From JAADHY01 sp964428935 (GTDB lineage: Bacteria > Planctomycetota > Planctomycetia > Planctomycetales > Planctomycetaceae): a stretch of DNA of 35,497 bases. The stretch lies in assembly GCA_964428935.1 (NCBI GenBank), contig CAYSAG010000016.1, positions 1-35,497 on the forward strand, in the 5' to 3' direction. Position 1 is the first letter of the stretch. Each line of letters opens with the position of its first letter. Made by a program: the position numbers and the translations under genes. Positions 16,458-25,463 of the stretch are shown one piece after another. The notes beneath the pieces were generated by a model. The model searched no databases. It had not been told where the DNA came from and saw only the letters and a list, made by a program, of their open reading frames with translations.

Positions 16458-18647
16458 TCAACGCAGCAACCGGTCGACAATTCCGGCCGGCGGCAGTGCC
16501 TCTTCGTGTAGCTCCAGCCGCTCCCCGGCGTGACTCGCTTCCATGACGTCTTCGGTCCCCTCCATTGGTCGTTCGGCCGTCACCATGTAGACACGGATCA
16601 GCGGCTCCAGTTCCTGACCGGGAACGCCGCGTGTGCCGGTCAGAAGGAGCGGTGCGGGAGCAGCCAGTGCGGCCAACCCGCCCAGTCCGCCGTACTTGAG
16701 CGCCCCGGGCAGGTACTCGGGGTCGTCGAACGAGTGGACCTGCGTGAAACCAAAGCCGTGCACGTCGGCAATGGTGCGGCCGATTTTCTTGCCGGCGAAG
16801 GGTCGAGCCAGCAAGACCCAACGGCCGGCGGCGCCGGTGCCGACCAGGTCGATTTGTCGGACGTCCTGGTTCTTCTGTAGCCACCGAACCAACGTGAGCA
16901 CGTCTCGGACTCGCTTCGACACCCACGGCCGGTTGTAGCCGAAGGTGTAGCCCGAGTAGCGCCAGTCGACAATTCGCGGCACCGGACGCTGCTGTGGGTC
17001 GAGCAGGTACTCGCCGGTCTGGAACACGTCGGCCGACGCGACCGCCACGCCCGCCTGAAGCAGCCGCTTGATTTCCGCCGTGGGACCTTTCTTGTCGAAC
17101 AGCGCTTGCTTGCCTCGCTGGTCGAACCAAGCCACCACACGACCGTTCCATTTCTTGGGCTTGAGCAGCACCCACGGAATTTGCTCGCGTCCGCCCGCTG
17201 GGTGCAACGTCCCTTTCTGCAGCGAGGCTCCGCCAGCCACAGTCAGCTCGGCCCGCGTCTCGGCTTCGACCGCCGCGTCTTCGGGCAATGGGTCGAGCAT
17301 CACACGAGCCGCCGGTTCGACCCAACGCCGGTACTCCGCAAGCTGCTCCTTCGAGCGAGGCAAAATCGACTGGAACCACTTCGCGTCGAGCCACTCCAGC
17401 CGCTCTCGAAGCTTGTCTGCCGTCAGAGCGTCGTCCGGCAGAGGGTGCTTCTGGTCGAACACACTCAGCTCGGCCGGAGGCACCGGCTCGAAAGGTTTCT
17501 CTCGGACGGGCGATTTCCACCCCAAATGCAAATGCCGATTGAACCACTCGTACATGACCTGCCGCGACACTTGGTTGTAGTTGTGGCCGAATTGAGGAAA
17601 GCAGCGAGCCATGACGTGGTCGGGTTGGCCGAACAGCGAGTAGACGGCTTTGAGCTCGGGCAGGCCTTTGGTTTCAATGTCGATCGTCCAGTCGTGGGCC
17701 CCGGTCATGCCGAGCGGCTTGGGAGCGAACAGGGCGGCGATGGCAATGTTGTTGATGCCGATTCGCAAGTAGTCGGCGTTCTCGCACACGCAGCCGCCTT
17801 GCATGTTGGTCGAGACCATGACCGCCGGGAAGGCCACGGCCGGACGCGGGTCGACCGCGCACAGCATGAAGGTCTGTGTTCCGCCGCCGCTGGCGCCGGT
17901 GACGCCAATTCGGTGCGGGTCGACTTCGGGCAACGACAACAGGAAGTCCAACGCTCGGATTGAATTGAAGGTCTGCACGCCCAGCGGGTTGTGCAGGTGC
18001 AGGCCGGCCCGGACGTCGTTGAAGCCCGCTCGGTGTTCGAGCGGTTTGTTGTCGGCGTAGCCAATCATGTCGTAGTGGAAGACGACACAGCCCATTCGGG
18101 CCAGTTGCACCATTCGAGCCTGCAGGGGGTAGCGCGCTCCACATTCGAACTGCTCGGCGCCCGTCTCCAGCCGTTTTTTCACTTCGCGGTCGGTGGCTTC
18201 GTAGAAACGTCCGTTTTTCCAGTGCCCGTGCGGGCACAGCACGCCGGGGACTTTCCCGTGCACGTTCTTGGGCCGGTAGAGGTTTCCCGTCACGTACACA
18301 CCCGGGCGGCTGGCGAAGTAGACCTTCTCAATGGTGTAGTCGCCGCGGTCAATGCGACCGTGAATGAGCGGCCGCAGGGGCCGCTTGGGAGGCATGGGCC
18401 ACAGTCCCATGGCGACCAGCAGTCGCTGACGAATGGCCTGGGCCTCGCGCTGCCACTCGTCTCGCGTCTTTGGGGGGCTCCACGGGTGGTACGAGTCCCG
18501 CAACGTGCGCAACGGTCCCAAACGGCCGTCATCCGGTCGTTGACCTTCCGGAAAGACGCGCCACAGCGGCGTCGACGTCGACTCGGCCACGGCCAGCCCC
18601 GGCACACACAAGAGCCACACCAGTGCGGCAACACGTAAGGTCCTCAT
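16458..18647 (-). CDS. Exported two-domain alpha/beta-hydrolase (acetyl-xylan-esterase-like)
   Basis: This 729-residue protein has a signal peptide (MRTLRVAALVWLLCVPGLAVA, cleavage near 21) and a GAGGAGG ribosome site. The first half (about 50-400) is an alpha/beta-hydrolase of the acetyl-xylan-esterase-like type: PGVLCPHGHWKNGRF, GCVVFHYDMIGYADNKP, nucleophile elbow GVTGASGGGTQT (Ser near 252), and FGHNYNQVSR with the catalytic His near 355. The second half (about 470-729) looks like another hydrolase copy, but the elbow reads DLVGTGAAGRW with no Ser, so it is probably a catalytically dead duplicate. It likely removes acyl groups from carbohydrate outside the cytoplasm. It is divergent from the beta-helix gene and shares a 363-base control region with it. 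Confidence 0.87.
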   Translation of the reverse strand: MRTLRVAALVWLLCVPGLAVAESTSTPLWRVFPEGQRPDDGRLGPLRTLRDSYHPWSPPKTRDEWQREAQAIRQRLLVAMGLWPMPPKRPLRPLIHGRIDRGDYTIEKVYFASRPGVYVTGNLYRPKNVHGKVPGVLCPHGHWKNGRFYEATDREVKKRLETGAEQFECGARYPLQARMVQLARMGCVVFHYDMIGYADNKPLEHRAGFNDVRAGLHLHNPLGVQTFNSIRALDFLLSLPEVDPHRIGVTGASGGGTQTFMLCAVDPRPAVAFPAVMVSTNMQGGCVCENADYLRIGINNIAIAALFAPKPLGMTGAHDWTIDIETKGLPELKAVYSLFGQPDHVMARCFPQFGHNYNQVSRQVMYEWFNRHLHLGWKSPVREKPFEPVPPAELSVFDQKHPLPDDALTADKLRERLEWLDAKWFQSILPRSKEQLAEYRRWVEPAARVMLDPLPEDAAVEAETRAELTVAGGASLQKGTLHPAGGREQIPWVLLKPKKWNGRVVAWFDQRGKQALFDKKGPTAEIKRLLQAGVAVASADVFQTGEYLLDPQQRPVPRIVDWRYSGYTFGYNRPWVSKRVRDVLTLVRWLQKNQDVRQIDLVGTGAAGRWVLLARPFAGKKIGRTIADVHGFGFTQVHSFDDPEYLPGALKYGGLGGLAALAAPAPLLLTGTRGVPGQELEPLIRVYMVTAERPMEGTEDVMEASHAGERLELHEEALPPAGIVDRLLR

Positions 18648-19010
18648 GGGTCGCCCTCCTCAAAACGTCGTCGTGCGTACAGTCGGTGCCAACCCGGTAC
18701 ACCGCTTCTCCCTGAGACGCTGTTCGGCACACGCTGTCACTAAGCTACCGACGTTCCGACGCACGTGCAACTTCTTCACGTGCGTCGCCGGCGACGCGCT
18801 CTTGCGGCGCGGTCCCGCGGGCGCAGCCGTCGGCCTTGCCCTTTGTCGGCTTGGCCGACAAGCGGCTCCGACGTGCGGACGGGTTTGCAGTGGAGCGGCT
18901 GTCGTGTGAGAATGGAGCCGCCGTTCTACGGCCTGACCGGTAGAACGCGCTCGAGCCATTTGCCTGCCGTTTACGTCCTGCCTTTGTGCTGTTGGAGGGG
19001 AGCGACACCA
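18648..19010. other. 363-base divergent control region
   Basis: It lies between the esterase gene (minus strand) and the beta-helix gene (plus strand) and must hold both promoters. I see no clear -35/-10 pair. The one notable element is the inverted repeat at 18923-18946. No gene or RNA is supported here. Confidence 0.4.
18923..18946. promoter_or_regulatory. Operator-like palindrome upstream of the beta-helix gene
   Basis: GTTCTAC (18923-18929) and GTAGAAC (18940-18946) form a perfect 7-base inverted repeat with 10 bases between, 64 bases before the start codon. The half-sites are AT-richer than their surroundings and about 1.7 helical turns apart, which suits a dimeric regulator or a leader hairpin. 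Confidence 0.35.
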
Positions 19011-21674
19011 ATGAAACGTCTGACGGTGTGTCTTGTGTTGTGGTGGAGTTTGCCGGCAGTGGCCGCCGACTTCTACGTGGCTCCAGACGGAAGCGACTCC
19101 AACCCCGGCACTCAAGCCCAACCTTTCGCCACGCTGACGCGGGCGAGAGACGCTGTTCGCGAATTGAAGTCCCGCGGGCCGCTGACCGAGCCGGTCCACG
19201 TGTACGTGAGCGGTGGCCGCTACAGGCTGACCGAGCCGTTGGTTCTCGGCCCGGAAGACAGCGGCACGGAGGGGGCACCGGTGGTTTGGCAAGCTGTCCC
19301 CGGACAACGCCCGGTCTTCAGTGGGGGCCGGCTCATTTCCGGCTGGCGCCGGATTGGCAAAGGCCTTTGGGCGGCGCGGGTTCCCGAAGTGGCGGCCGGT
19401 CAGTGGTACTTCGAGCAATTGTGGGTCAACGGTCGTCGTGCGGTTCGGGCTCGCGAGCCCGACCGGTTCTACTTCTACATGCAGGCGGTGCGTGAGGAGC
19501 CGCTGTCGGGCGGTTCGGCGCGACGTCCCCAGCGCGCTCGACAGTACGTCCGCCTGCGGCCGGAGGACTTCCAGTTGCTCGCTCGACTGTCGGCTGACGA
19601 ACTGAAAGACGTCAACTTCGTGGCCTACCACAAGTGGGACGTGACGCGACGGTTCATTGAACGTCTGGAACCCGAACGGTGCGTGCTGGTCACGCGTGGC
19701 GAAGGCATGAAGCCGTGGAATCCGTGGCGTCGGAACACGCGTTTCCACCTCGAGAATTTCCTGGCCGCTCTCGACTCGCCCGGCGAATGGTTTCTTTCGC
19801 GCGACGGCACGCTGTACTACCGGCCGCGGCCGGGCGAGGACATGACCCGGGCCGAAGTCGTCGCGCCGGTGGTGGAGAAGTTCGTCGTGGTGGAAGGCGA
19901 CCCGGCGAAGGAGCGGTTCGTGGAGCACGTCGTGCTGAAGGGACTCACCTTCGAACACGCCGAGTGGCGAATGCCGCCGGGCGGCTTCGAGCCCGCTCAA
20001 GCCGCTTCCCCCATCGACGCCGTCGTCCTGCTGGACGGAGCTCGGAACGTCGTCATTGAAGACTGTAGCATTGGCCACATTGGTCGGTACGCCGTCTGGT
20101 TCCGAAAAGGGTGCCGCGACTGCGTTCTGCGACACTGTGACCTGTACGACCTGGGAGCCGGAGGCGTGCGAATCGGCGAAACGACCATTGCCAAGACCGA
20201 AGCCGAACGAACCGGTCACATTACGGTCGACAACAACATCATTCGGCACGGAGGCCGAGTGTTTGCCTGCGCGGTCGGTGTGTGGATCGGACACAGTGGC
20301 GACAACCAAATTACGCACAACGAAATCGCCGACTTCTACTACACAGGCATTTCGGTCGGCTGGAGGTGGGGGTACGGCCCCAGCCTGGCGAAGCGGAACA
20401 CAATTGCGTTCAACCACGTGCACCACATTGGTCAGGGCGTGCTGAGCGACATGGGGGGCATTTACACCCTGGGCCCGTCCGAGGGGACGGTCGTCCGGAA
20501 CAACGTCTTCCACGACGTGTACTCCTACTCGTACGGCGGCTGGGGGCTCTACACCGACGAAGGCAGCTCACACATTCTCTTCGAGAACAACCTGGTCTAC
20601 CGCACCAAGACGGGCGGCTTCCACCAACACTACGGCAAAGAGAACGTGGTGCGGAATAACATTCTGGCGTTCAGCGAGCTGTACCAGCTTCAGGCGACGC
20701 GGGTGGAAGACCACTTGTCGTTCACGCTGGAAAGGAACATTGTCTATTACGACAGCGGTGTGCTGCTGCGAGGTCCGTGGAACCGAGTGCGGCACGTGAG
20801 CCGAAACAACTGCTACTGGGACGCCTCCGGCCGACCGGTTCGGTTCCTGGAGAAGACGCTGGAGCAATGGCAGGCGACCGGTCACGAGAACGGTTCGGTC
20901 GTTGCCGACCCGCTGTTCGTCGACGCCAAAAACGGGGACTTTCACCTGCGGCCTGACTCGCCGGCCCGGAAGCTCGGCTTTCAACCGTTCGACTACACAC
21001 AGGCCGGGGTCTACGGCGACCGGGAATGGGTGGAGAAGGCCCGCCGAGTCCAGTGCCCACCGCTGGAACTTCCACCACCGCCTCCGCCGGTCAGCGTGTT
21101 GGAGGACTTCGAGTGGACGCCGGCTGGCCGGCCGCCCTCGGGCGCCGAAGTCCACGTGGAAGGAAAAGGCGACGCCATTGTCGTCACCGACGAAACCGCG
21201 GCCAGCGGCCGACACAGCGTCAAAGTCACCGACGCTCCGGGGCTGTCGCGAGCCTACAACCCGCACTTGGTGTACCGCGTCGGGCCGTTCACTCAGGGCA
21301 CGGTCCACAACAGTTTTGCTTTGCGACTGGAGCCTAGGACGGAGCTGAGCTTCGAGTGGCGGGACTGGACTCAGTCGCCCTACCGGACCGGCCCCAGCTT
21401 TGCCATTCGCAAGGGCAAACTGCTGCTGGCCGGCAAGCCTGTCTTGGACCTACCGGCCGGCCAATGGCTTCGTTTCTCGATTGACGCCACGCTGTCGCCG
21501 GAGCAGGCGGCTCGGTGGTCGTTGCGTGTCACGTTGCCGAGCGGTCAGGTCCACGTCTTCAAGGACCTTCGGTCGGCGCACCCGAAGTTTCGGAAACTCA
21601 ATTGGGTCGGCTTCACCAGTTCGGCACGCGAGCGAGTTTCCTTCTGGTTGGACGACTTCCGCGTTGAGCCGTAG
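19011..21674 (+). CDS. Exported right-handed parallel beta-helix protein
   Basis: This 887-residue protein starts at ATG 19011 with GGAGGGGAG upstream and has a signal peptide cleaved near residue 19 (PAVAA-DF). The mature N-terminus FYVAPDGSDSNPGTQAQPFATLTRARDAV is the classic entry to a pectate-lyase-like beta-helix. The helix coils are visible as repeats such as NVVIEDCSIGHIGRYAV, GCRDCVLRHCDLYDLGAGGV, ITVDNNIIRHGG and GTVVRNNVFHDVYSYSYGG (up to about residue 590). A C-terminal region from about 700 is beta-sandwich-like (LEDFEWTPAGRPP, SFALRLEPRTELSFEW), probably a LamG-like or carbohydrate-binding module. Relatives include polysaccharide lyases and glycosidases; the activity and substrate here are unknown. 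Confidence 0.87.
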   Translation: MKRLTVCLVLWWSLPAVAADFYVAPDGSDSNPGTQAQPFATLTRARDAVRELKSRGPLTEPVHVYVSGGRYRLTEPLVLGPEDSGTEGAPVVWQAVPGQRPVFSGGRLISGWRRIGKGLWAARVPEVAAGQWYFEQLWVNGRRAVRAREPDRFYFYMQAVREEPLSGGSARRPQRARQYVRLRPEDFQLLARLSADELKDVNFVAYHKWDVTRRFIERLEPERCVLVTRGEGMKPWNPWRRNTRFHLENFLAALDSPGEWFLSRDGTLYYRPRPGEDMTRAEVVAPVVEKFVVVEGDPAKERFVEHVVLKGLTFEHAEWRMPPGGFEPAQAASPIDAVVLLDGARNVVIEDCSIGHIGRYAVWFRKGCRDCVLRHCDLYDLGAGGVRIGETTIAKTEAERTGHITVDNNIIRHGGRVFACAVGVWIGHSGDNQITHNEIADFYYTGISVGWRWGYGPSLAKRNTIAFNHVHHIGQGVLSDMGGIYTLGPSEGTVVRNNVFHDVYSYSYGGWGLYTDEGSSHILFENNLVYRTKTGGFHQHYGKENVVRNNILAFSELYQLQATRVEDHLSFTLERNIVYYDSGVLLRGPWNRVRHVSRNNCYWDASGRPVRFLEKTLEQWQATGHENGSVVADPLFVDAKNGDFHLRPDSPARKLGFQPFDYTQAGVYGDREWVEKARRVQCPPLELPPPPPPVSVLEDFEWTPAGRPPSGAEVHVEGKGDAIVVTDETAASGRHSVKVTDAPGLSRAYNPHLVYRVGPFTQGTVHNSFALRLEPRTELSFEWRDWTQSPYRTGPSFAIRKGKLLLAGKPVLDLPAGQWLRFSIDATLSPEQAARWSLRVTLPSGQVHVFKDLRSAHPKFRKLNWVGFTSSARERVSFWLDDFRVEP

Positions 21675-22122
21675 CTGGTGCGACGGTCTGCCCGTCGCCG
21701 CTGCCGTTGTCTCGCGGCCACCAACGGACTGTGTCGCGTCCCGTGCGGTCGCTCTGTCGCCCGTGTGCGCCGACACGGGCGGGTCGCTCCGACTTGCAGT
21801 TCCGGTCGTCGCACCAACGGGCAAGCAGCGCCCTGGTCACGGGCAGTCTTTGCCTCGCGCCGCACGCTGCCGGTCCCCGTTGGCTAGGAAATGAACGGTC
21901 GATTCGTTAAAAAGTCAACTTTCGGAATTCAGAAACTGTTCCCACGGCCCACGGGAAGTCTCCGTCGACCACCGACTGAGCCCGTCGGCGAGTCGGCGCA
22001 AGAAGAGAGCGGCTCCGTCGGTACCAACAGCAACAAGAAGCCGACCGACTGTGCCTCGGTCGGCGTCCCTTTTCTTGCGTCGGCTCTCAACAAATCTGTT
22101 GCCCTCTGCCGGAAGGCGAACC
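21675..22122. other. 448-base region upstream of the pnt genes
   Basis: It contains an AT-rich patch near 21905-21920 (GTTAAAAAGTCAAC) that may hold a promoter, followed by a leader with a strong hairpin at 22040-22064 (listed separately). I see no gene here. Confidence 0.45.
22040..22075 (+). terminator. Terminator-like hairpin in the pntAA leader
   Basis: A perfect 9-base stem GCCGACCGA (22040-22048) / TCGGTCGGC (22056-22064), with a 7-base loop, is followed by GTCCCTTTTCTT. It ends about 48 bases before the pntAA start codon. The form is that of a factor-independent terminator. Upstream GTCGGC, AGTCGGC and GTCGGT segments (near 21979-22022) could pair with its left arm, so attenuation is possible. 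Confidence 0.5.
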
Positions 22123-23298
22123 ATGGCCGAGCATTCGACAACGGTGAAAGTGGGTGTCGTCAAAGAAACGTTTCCGGACGAACGACGAGTGGCGTTGGTG
22201 CCGCAGTCGGTCGCCGCGTTCAAGAAGGCTGGTGCCGAGGTCTTGGTGGAGGGCGGCGCTGGAACGGCGGCCGGGTTTGACGACGAGCAGTACCGGCAGG
22301 CCGGAGCAACAGTCTTGGAAGGACGGGAGCCGGTTTTGCAGCAGGCCAACGTGCTGTTGCGAGTCCGGGCGCTCGGGGCCAACCCGGAAAATGCCGACGA
22401 CGACTTGAGCTGCCTGCACGAAGGACAGACGCTGGTGGCCTTGTGCAATCCGTTGGGGGCACCCGAGCTGGTGCGGCGGGCGGCCGAACGAAAAGTCGAC
22501 GTGTTTGCGCTGGAGCTGATTCCTCGAATCACGCGCGCTCAAGCCATGGACGTGCTTTCGTCCATGGCCACCGTCTCCGGCTACAAGGCCGTGTTGCTGG
22601 CCGCTTCGTCTTTGCCGCGTCTGTTTCCAATGATGATGACTGCTGCGGGTACGATTACGCCCGCTCGTGTTTTCGTCATCGGGTGTGGAGTGGCCGGACT
22701 GCAGGCCATTGCGACGTCGAAGCGACTGGGGGGCGTGGTCCACGCTTACGACATCCGACCGGCGGCTCGCGAAGAGGCGGTCAGCCTGGGGGCGAAGTTT
22801 GTCGAGCTGGAGCTCGAGGCGAAGGACGCAGAACAGGAGGGCGGCTACGCCAAAGAAATGGACGAGGAGTTCTACCGGAAACAGCGGGAAATGATGGCAC
22901 GGGTCGTGGCCGAAAGCGACGTCGTCATCAGCACGGCTTCGGTGCCCGGCAAGCGAGCGCCGGTGCTCATTACCGAACCCATGGTCCAGGCCATGACGCC
23001 CGGCTCGGTGATCGTCGACCTGGCGGCAGAGCAAGGCGGCAACTGCGAGCTGACCGAGCCGGGGCAGACGGTACAGAAGTACGGCGTCACGATTGTCGGT
23101 GCGGTCAACTTGCCGGCGACCGTCCCGTACCACGCCAGTCAGATGTTTTCGCGCAACGTCACGAGCTTCTTGTTGAACCTGCTTCAGGACGGTGGGCTCA
23201 ACGTGGACACGGAGGACCAGATTGTTCGCGACACTTTGGTCGCGCGAGACGGCCGAGTCGTAAACGAGAAAGTGCTTCAAGCATTGCAGCAGAGCTGA
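22123..23298 (+). CDS. pntAA: NAD(P) transhydrogenase, alpha subunit part 1 (NAD-binding dI)
   Basis: This 391-residue cytoplasmic subunit of the proton-translocating transhydrogenase transfers hydride between NADH and NADP+, driven by the proton gradient. The N-terminus VKVGVVKETFPDERRVALVP is typical. The family signature ITRAQAMDVLSSMATVSGYKAVL is at about 136-158. The NAD-binding Rossmann motif GCGVAG is at 187-192, with the ribose-binding Asp at 210 (HAYDIRP). ATG at 22123 has GGAAGG before it. Domain dI stands alone as a separate gene, as in the three-subunit enzymes of Rhodospirillum type. A 269-base gap with a hairpin separates it from pntAB. Isoleucine codon use and GATC content in this locus differ from the rest of the window. 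Confidence 0.95.
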   Translation: MAEHSTTVKVGVVKETFPDERRVALVPQSVAAFKKAGAEVLVEGGAGTAAGFDDEQYRQAGATVLEGREPVLQQANVLLRVRALGANPENADDDLSCLHEGQTLVALCNPLGAPELVRRAAERKVDVFALELIPRITRAQAMDVLSSMATVSGYKAVLLAASSLPRLFPMMMTAAGTITPARVFVIGCGVAGLQAIATSKRLGGVVHAYDIRPAAREEAVSLGAKFVELELEAKDAEQEGGYAKEMDEEFYRKQREMMARVVAESDVVISTASVPGKRAPVLITEPMVQAMTPGSVIVDLAAEQGGNCELTEPGQTVQKYGVTIVGAVNLPATVPYHASQMFSRNVTSFLLNLLQDGGLNVDTEDQIVRDTLVARDGRVVNEKVLQALQQS

Positions 23299-23483
23299 CT
23301 CGACAGCGGACGCGCCGCGTTGACGGGGTCGGTTGTCGCATTCTGCAGGGCGCTGGACGAACAGCCGCACCCGCTCAGCAGGCGGCCGACGGTGGCAACG
23401 CCGTCAAAGAGCGTCAAGGGCTGGTGGGCGTCGGGTCACCGCAAACAAGACTTGTCGACGCAGAAACGGTCACACCTTCACGT

Positions 23484-23503
23484 GCCGGCCGGATTCGGCC
23501 GGC
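23484..23503 (+). promoter_or_regulatory. Strong hairpin between pntAA and pntAB
   Basis: GCCGGCCG (23484-23491), a GATT loop, and CGGCCGGC (23496-23503) form a perfect 8-base GC-only stem-loop 64 bases before the pntAB start codon. No T-run follows, so it is better read as an intercistronic RNA structure (processing or stability) than a terminator. Confidence 0.45.
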
Positions 23504-23567
23504 CCCGGACGTCGGTCAGAACGGCGACCTTGGTCGCCCCAAGAAACAGCGAAAGGGAGCCCAATCC

Positions 23568-23945
23568 ATGACGTGGTCAGTGACTTTGCTGGCGGCAGCC
23601 GAAGCGAACGCTCAGGCGGCGACGGCCGGAAGCCATTCGCTGAGCGGCTTGGTTGCCAGCGTGACGATCTTCATGCTGTCGGTTTTTGTCGGCTTCGAAA
23701 TCATCACCAAAATCCCTCCGACCCTTCACACACCGCTCATGTCCGGTTCGAACGCCATTTCGGGTATTACGCTGATCGGAGCCTTGATTGCAGCCGGCAC
23801 CGGCCAGATTGCCGCGGCGCGCTATTTGGGATTTGCGGCCGTCGTGCTGGCAACCATCAACGTGGTCGGAGGTTTTCTGGTGACGCACCGCATGCTGGGC
23901 ATGTTCACGACGTCGCGGCGGCCGGCGGAGCGGCCACGACACTGA
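23568..23945 (+). CDS. pntAB: NAD(P) transhydrogenase, alpha subunit part 2 (membrane)
   Basis: This 125-residue membrane subunit supplies part of the proton channel (domain dII) of the transhydrogenase. After a short Ala-rich N-terminus come three hydrophobic helices: LVASVTIFMLSVFVGFEII (about 26-44), ISGITLIGALIAAG (about 64-77) and YLGFAAVVLATINVVGGFLVTHRM (about 86-109). Conserved features are the segment KIPPTLHTPLMSGSNAISGI between helices and the terminal THRMLGMF. The start ATG at 23568 has GGGAG upstream. The first part of the open frame before it is an artefact of reading pntAA out of frame. It lies between pntAA and pntB in the usual order. Confidence 0.94.
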   Translation: MTWSVTLLAAAEANAQAATAGSHSLSGLVASVTIFMLSVFVGFEIITKIPPTLHTPLMSGSNAISGITLIGALIAAGTGQIAAARYLGFAAVVLATINVVGGFLVTHRMLGMFTTSRRPAERPRH

Positions 23946-24047
23946 CGGCGGTCCACGAAGCCACCGTCTGGGGTTTCTCCCGTTTCCACCAAGCTTCGGC
24001 GCTTCCGATCAACGCTGCTTTGTTTTGCGAACACGAGGGGCGAAGAC

Positions 24048-25424
24048 GTGAATCCGGCACTGACCGACTTGGCGTACTTGCTGGCAGCCGTTCTGTTCAT
24101 TTTCGGCCTGAAAGGGCTGACGCACCCGCGAACGGCCGTGCGAGGCAATTTGATTGGCGCACTGGGCATGCTCATTGCCGCTCTGGCCACAGTGACCAGC
24201 CAAAGGATGGACTTGATTTGGGTCGTGGCGGGGTTGGCGATTGGGGCGGCCGTTGGGGCGGTCATGGCCGTTCGAGTTCGAATGACCGCCATGCCGCAGA
24301 TGGTGGCCGTGTTCAACGGTTTTGGGGGTGGGGCGTCGTTGTTGGTGGCCGGGGCGTACCTGCTGGTGGGCGAGGGGCAGTCGCTGGACGTGCTGATCGC
24401 TACGGCTGCTTCCGGATTGATCGGAGCGGTGACGTTTTCGGGCAGCATGGTCGCTTGGGCAAAGCTGGAAGAACTGAAGTCGATCAAAGACGTGCGGTTC
24501 ACGGGCCAGCAGCTGCTCAGCGGCTTGCTGTTCCTGGTCTGTTTGGTTCTCAGCTTCGTCCTGGTGACCGAAGCGACGTACGCCAACGTGGCTTACTGGA
24601 TCATGGTTGCTGTGGCCTTGGGGTTGGGAGTTTCGCTGGTGGTTCCGATTGGCGGCGCCGACATGCCGGTCGTAATCGCCCTGCTCAACTCCTACTCCGG
24701 TTTGGCCGCGGCCGCCACCGGTTTCGTGCTGACCAACAACGTGCTGATCATTGCGGGGTCGCTGGTGGGAGCGTCCGGCATCATTCTGACACGCATCATG
24801 TGCAAAGCCATGAACCGCTCGTTGGCCCACGTCATGTTCGGCACGTTGCAGCCGACCGGCGAAGCGGCCTCGGCCGACGACATCTACGCCACGGTGAAAT
24901 CGACCACGCCGGAAGAAGCAGCCATGTTGCTCGAGGCGGCCAACCGGGTTCTCATCGTGCCGGGCTACGGAATGGCGGCCGCACAGGCCCAGCACTCGGT
25001 CAGCGAACTGGCGAAGCTGCTCCAGCAACGGCAGGTGAAGGTCGAGTTTGGTATTCACCCCGTCGCGGGCCGAATGCCGGGACACATGAACGTGCTGCTG
25101 GCCGAAGCCGACGTCCCCTACGACCTCTTGAAGGAAATGGACGAGGTCAACGCCGAAATGGACCAAATCGACGTGGCGATCGTGCTGGGAGCCAACGACG
25201 TCGTCAACCCCGTCGCTCGCACGGACCCCGAAAGCCCCATTGCCGGAATGCCCGTCATCGAAGTGGACCGAGCCAAGACCGTGGTGGTCATCAAGCGGAG
25301 CCTGAGTCCGGGGTTCGCCGGCATTCCTAACCCGCTCTTTGCCGCTCCGAACACGCTGATGCTGTTCGGTGACGGCCGTCAGGCGGTGACTGAAATCTTG
25401 AACGCGCTGAAGGAGGCAGCGTAA
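24048..25424 (+). CDS. pntB: NAD(P) transhydrogenase, beta subunit
   Basis: This 458-residue subunit carries the rest of the membrane domain dII (residues about 1-265, some eight or nine helices) and the cytoplasmic NADP-binding domain dIII. The NADP-site motifs are GYGMAAAQAQ (about 306-315), FGIHPVAGRMPGHMNVLLAEADVPYD (about 335-360) and DVVNPVARTDPESPIAGMP. The 'lid' region VIKRSLSPGFAGIPNPLF is also complete. GTG at 24048 is preceded by GAGGGG. Within the protein, ATC slightly outnumbers ATT for Ile (about 15 to 11), unlike neighbouring genes. The gene converges on the ferredoxin gene with a 100-base gap. Confidence 0.95.
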   Translation: MNPALTDLAYLLAAVLFIFGLKGLTHPRTAVRGNLIGALGMLIAALATVTSQRMDLIWVVAGLAIGAAVGAVMAVRVRMTAMPQMVAVFNGFGGGASLLVAGAYLLVGEGQSLDVLIATAASGLIGAVTFSGSMVAWAKLEELKSIKDVRFTGQQLLSGLLFLVCLVLSFVLVTEATYANVAYWIMVAVALGLGVSLVVPIGGADMPVVIALLNSYSGLAAAATGFVLTNNVLIIAGSLVGASGIILTRIMCKAMNRSLAHVMFGTLQPTGEAASADDIYATVKSTTPEEAAMLLEAANRVLIVPGYGMAAAQAQHSVSELAKLLQQRQVKVEFGIHPVAGRMPGHMNVLLAEADVPYDLLKEMDEVNAEMDQIDVAIVLGANDVVNPVARTDPESPIAGMPVIEVDRAKTVVVIKRSLSPGFAGIPNPLFAAPNTLMLFGDGRQAVTEILNALKEAA

Positions 25425-25463
25425 TCACAATGGCGGCACAGGACGCACCGGAACGCCTCTGTT

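Noticed and set aside
18660..20513. An open frame of 617 codons antisense to the beta-helix gene
   Set aside because: It is rich in Arg, His and Gln, has no ribosome site or conserved motif, and lies opposite a well-supported gene.
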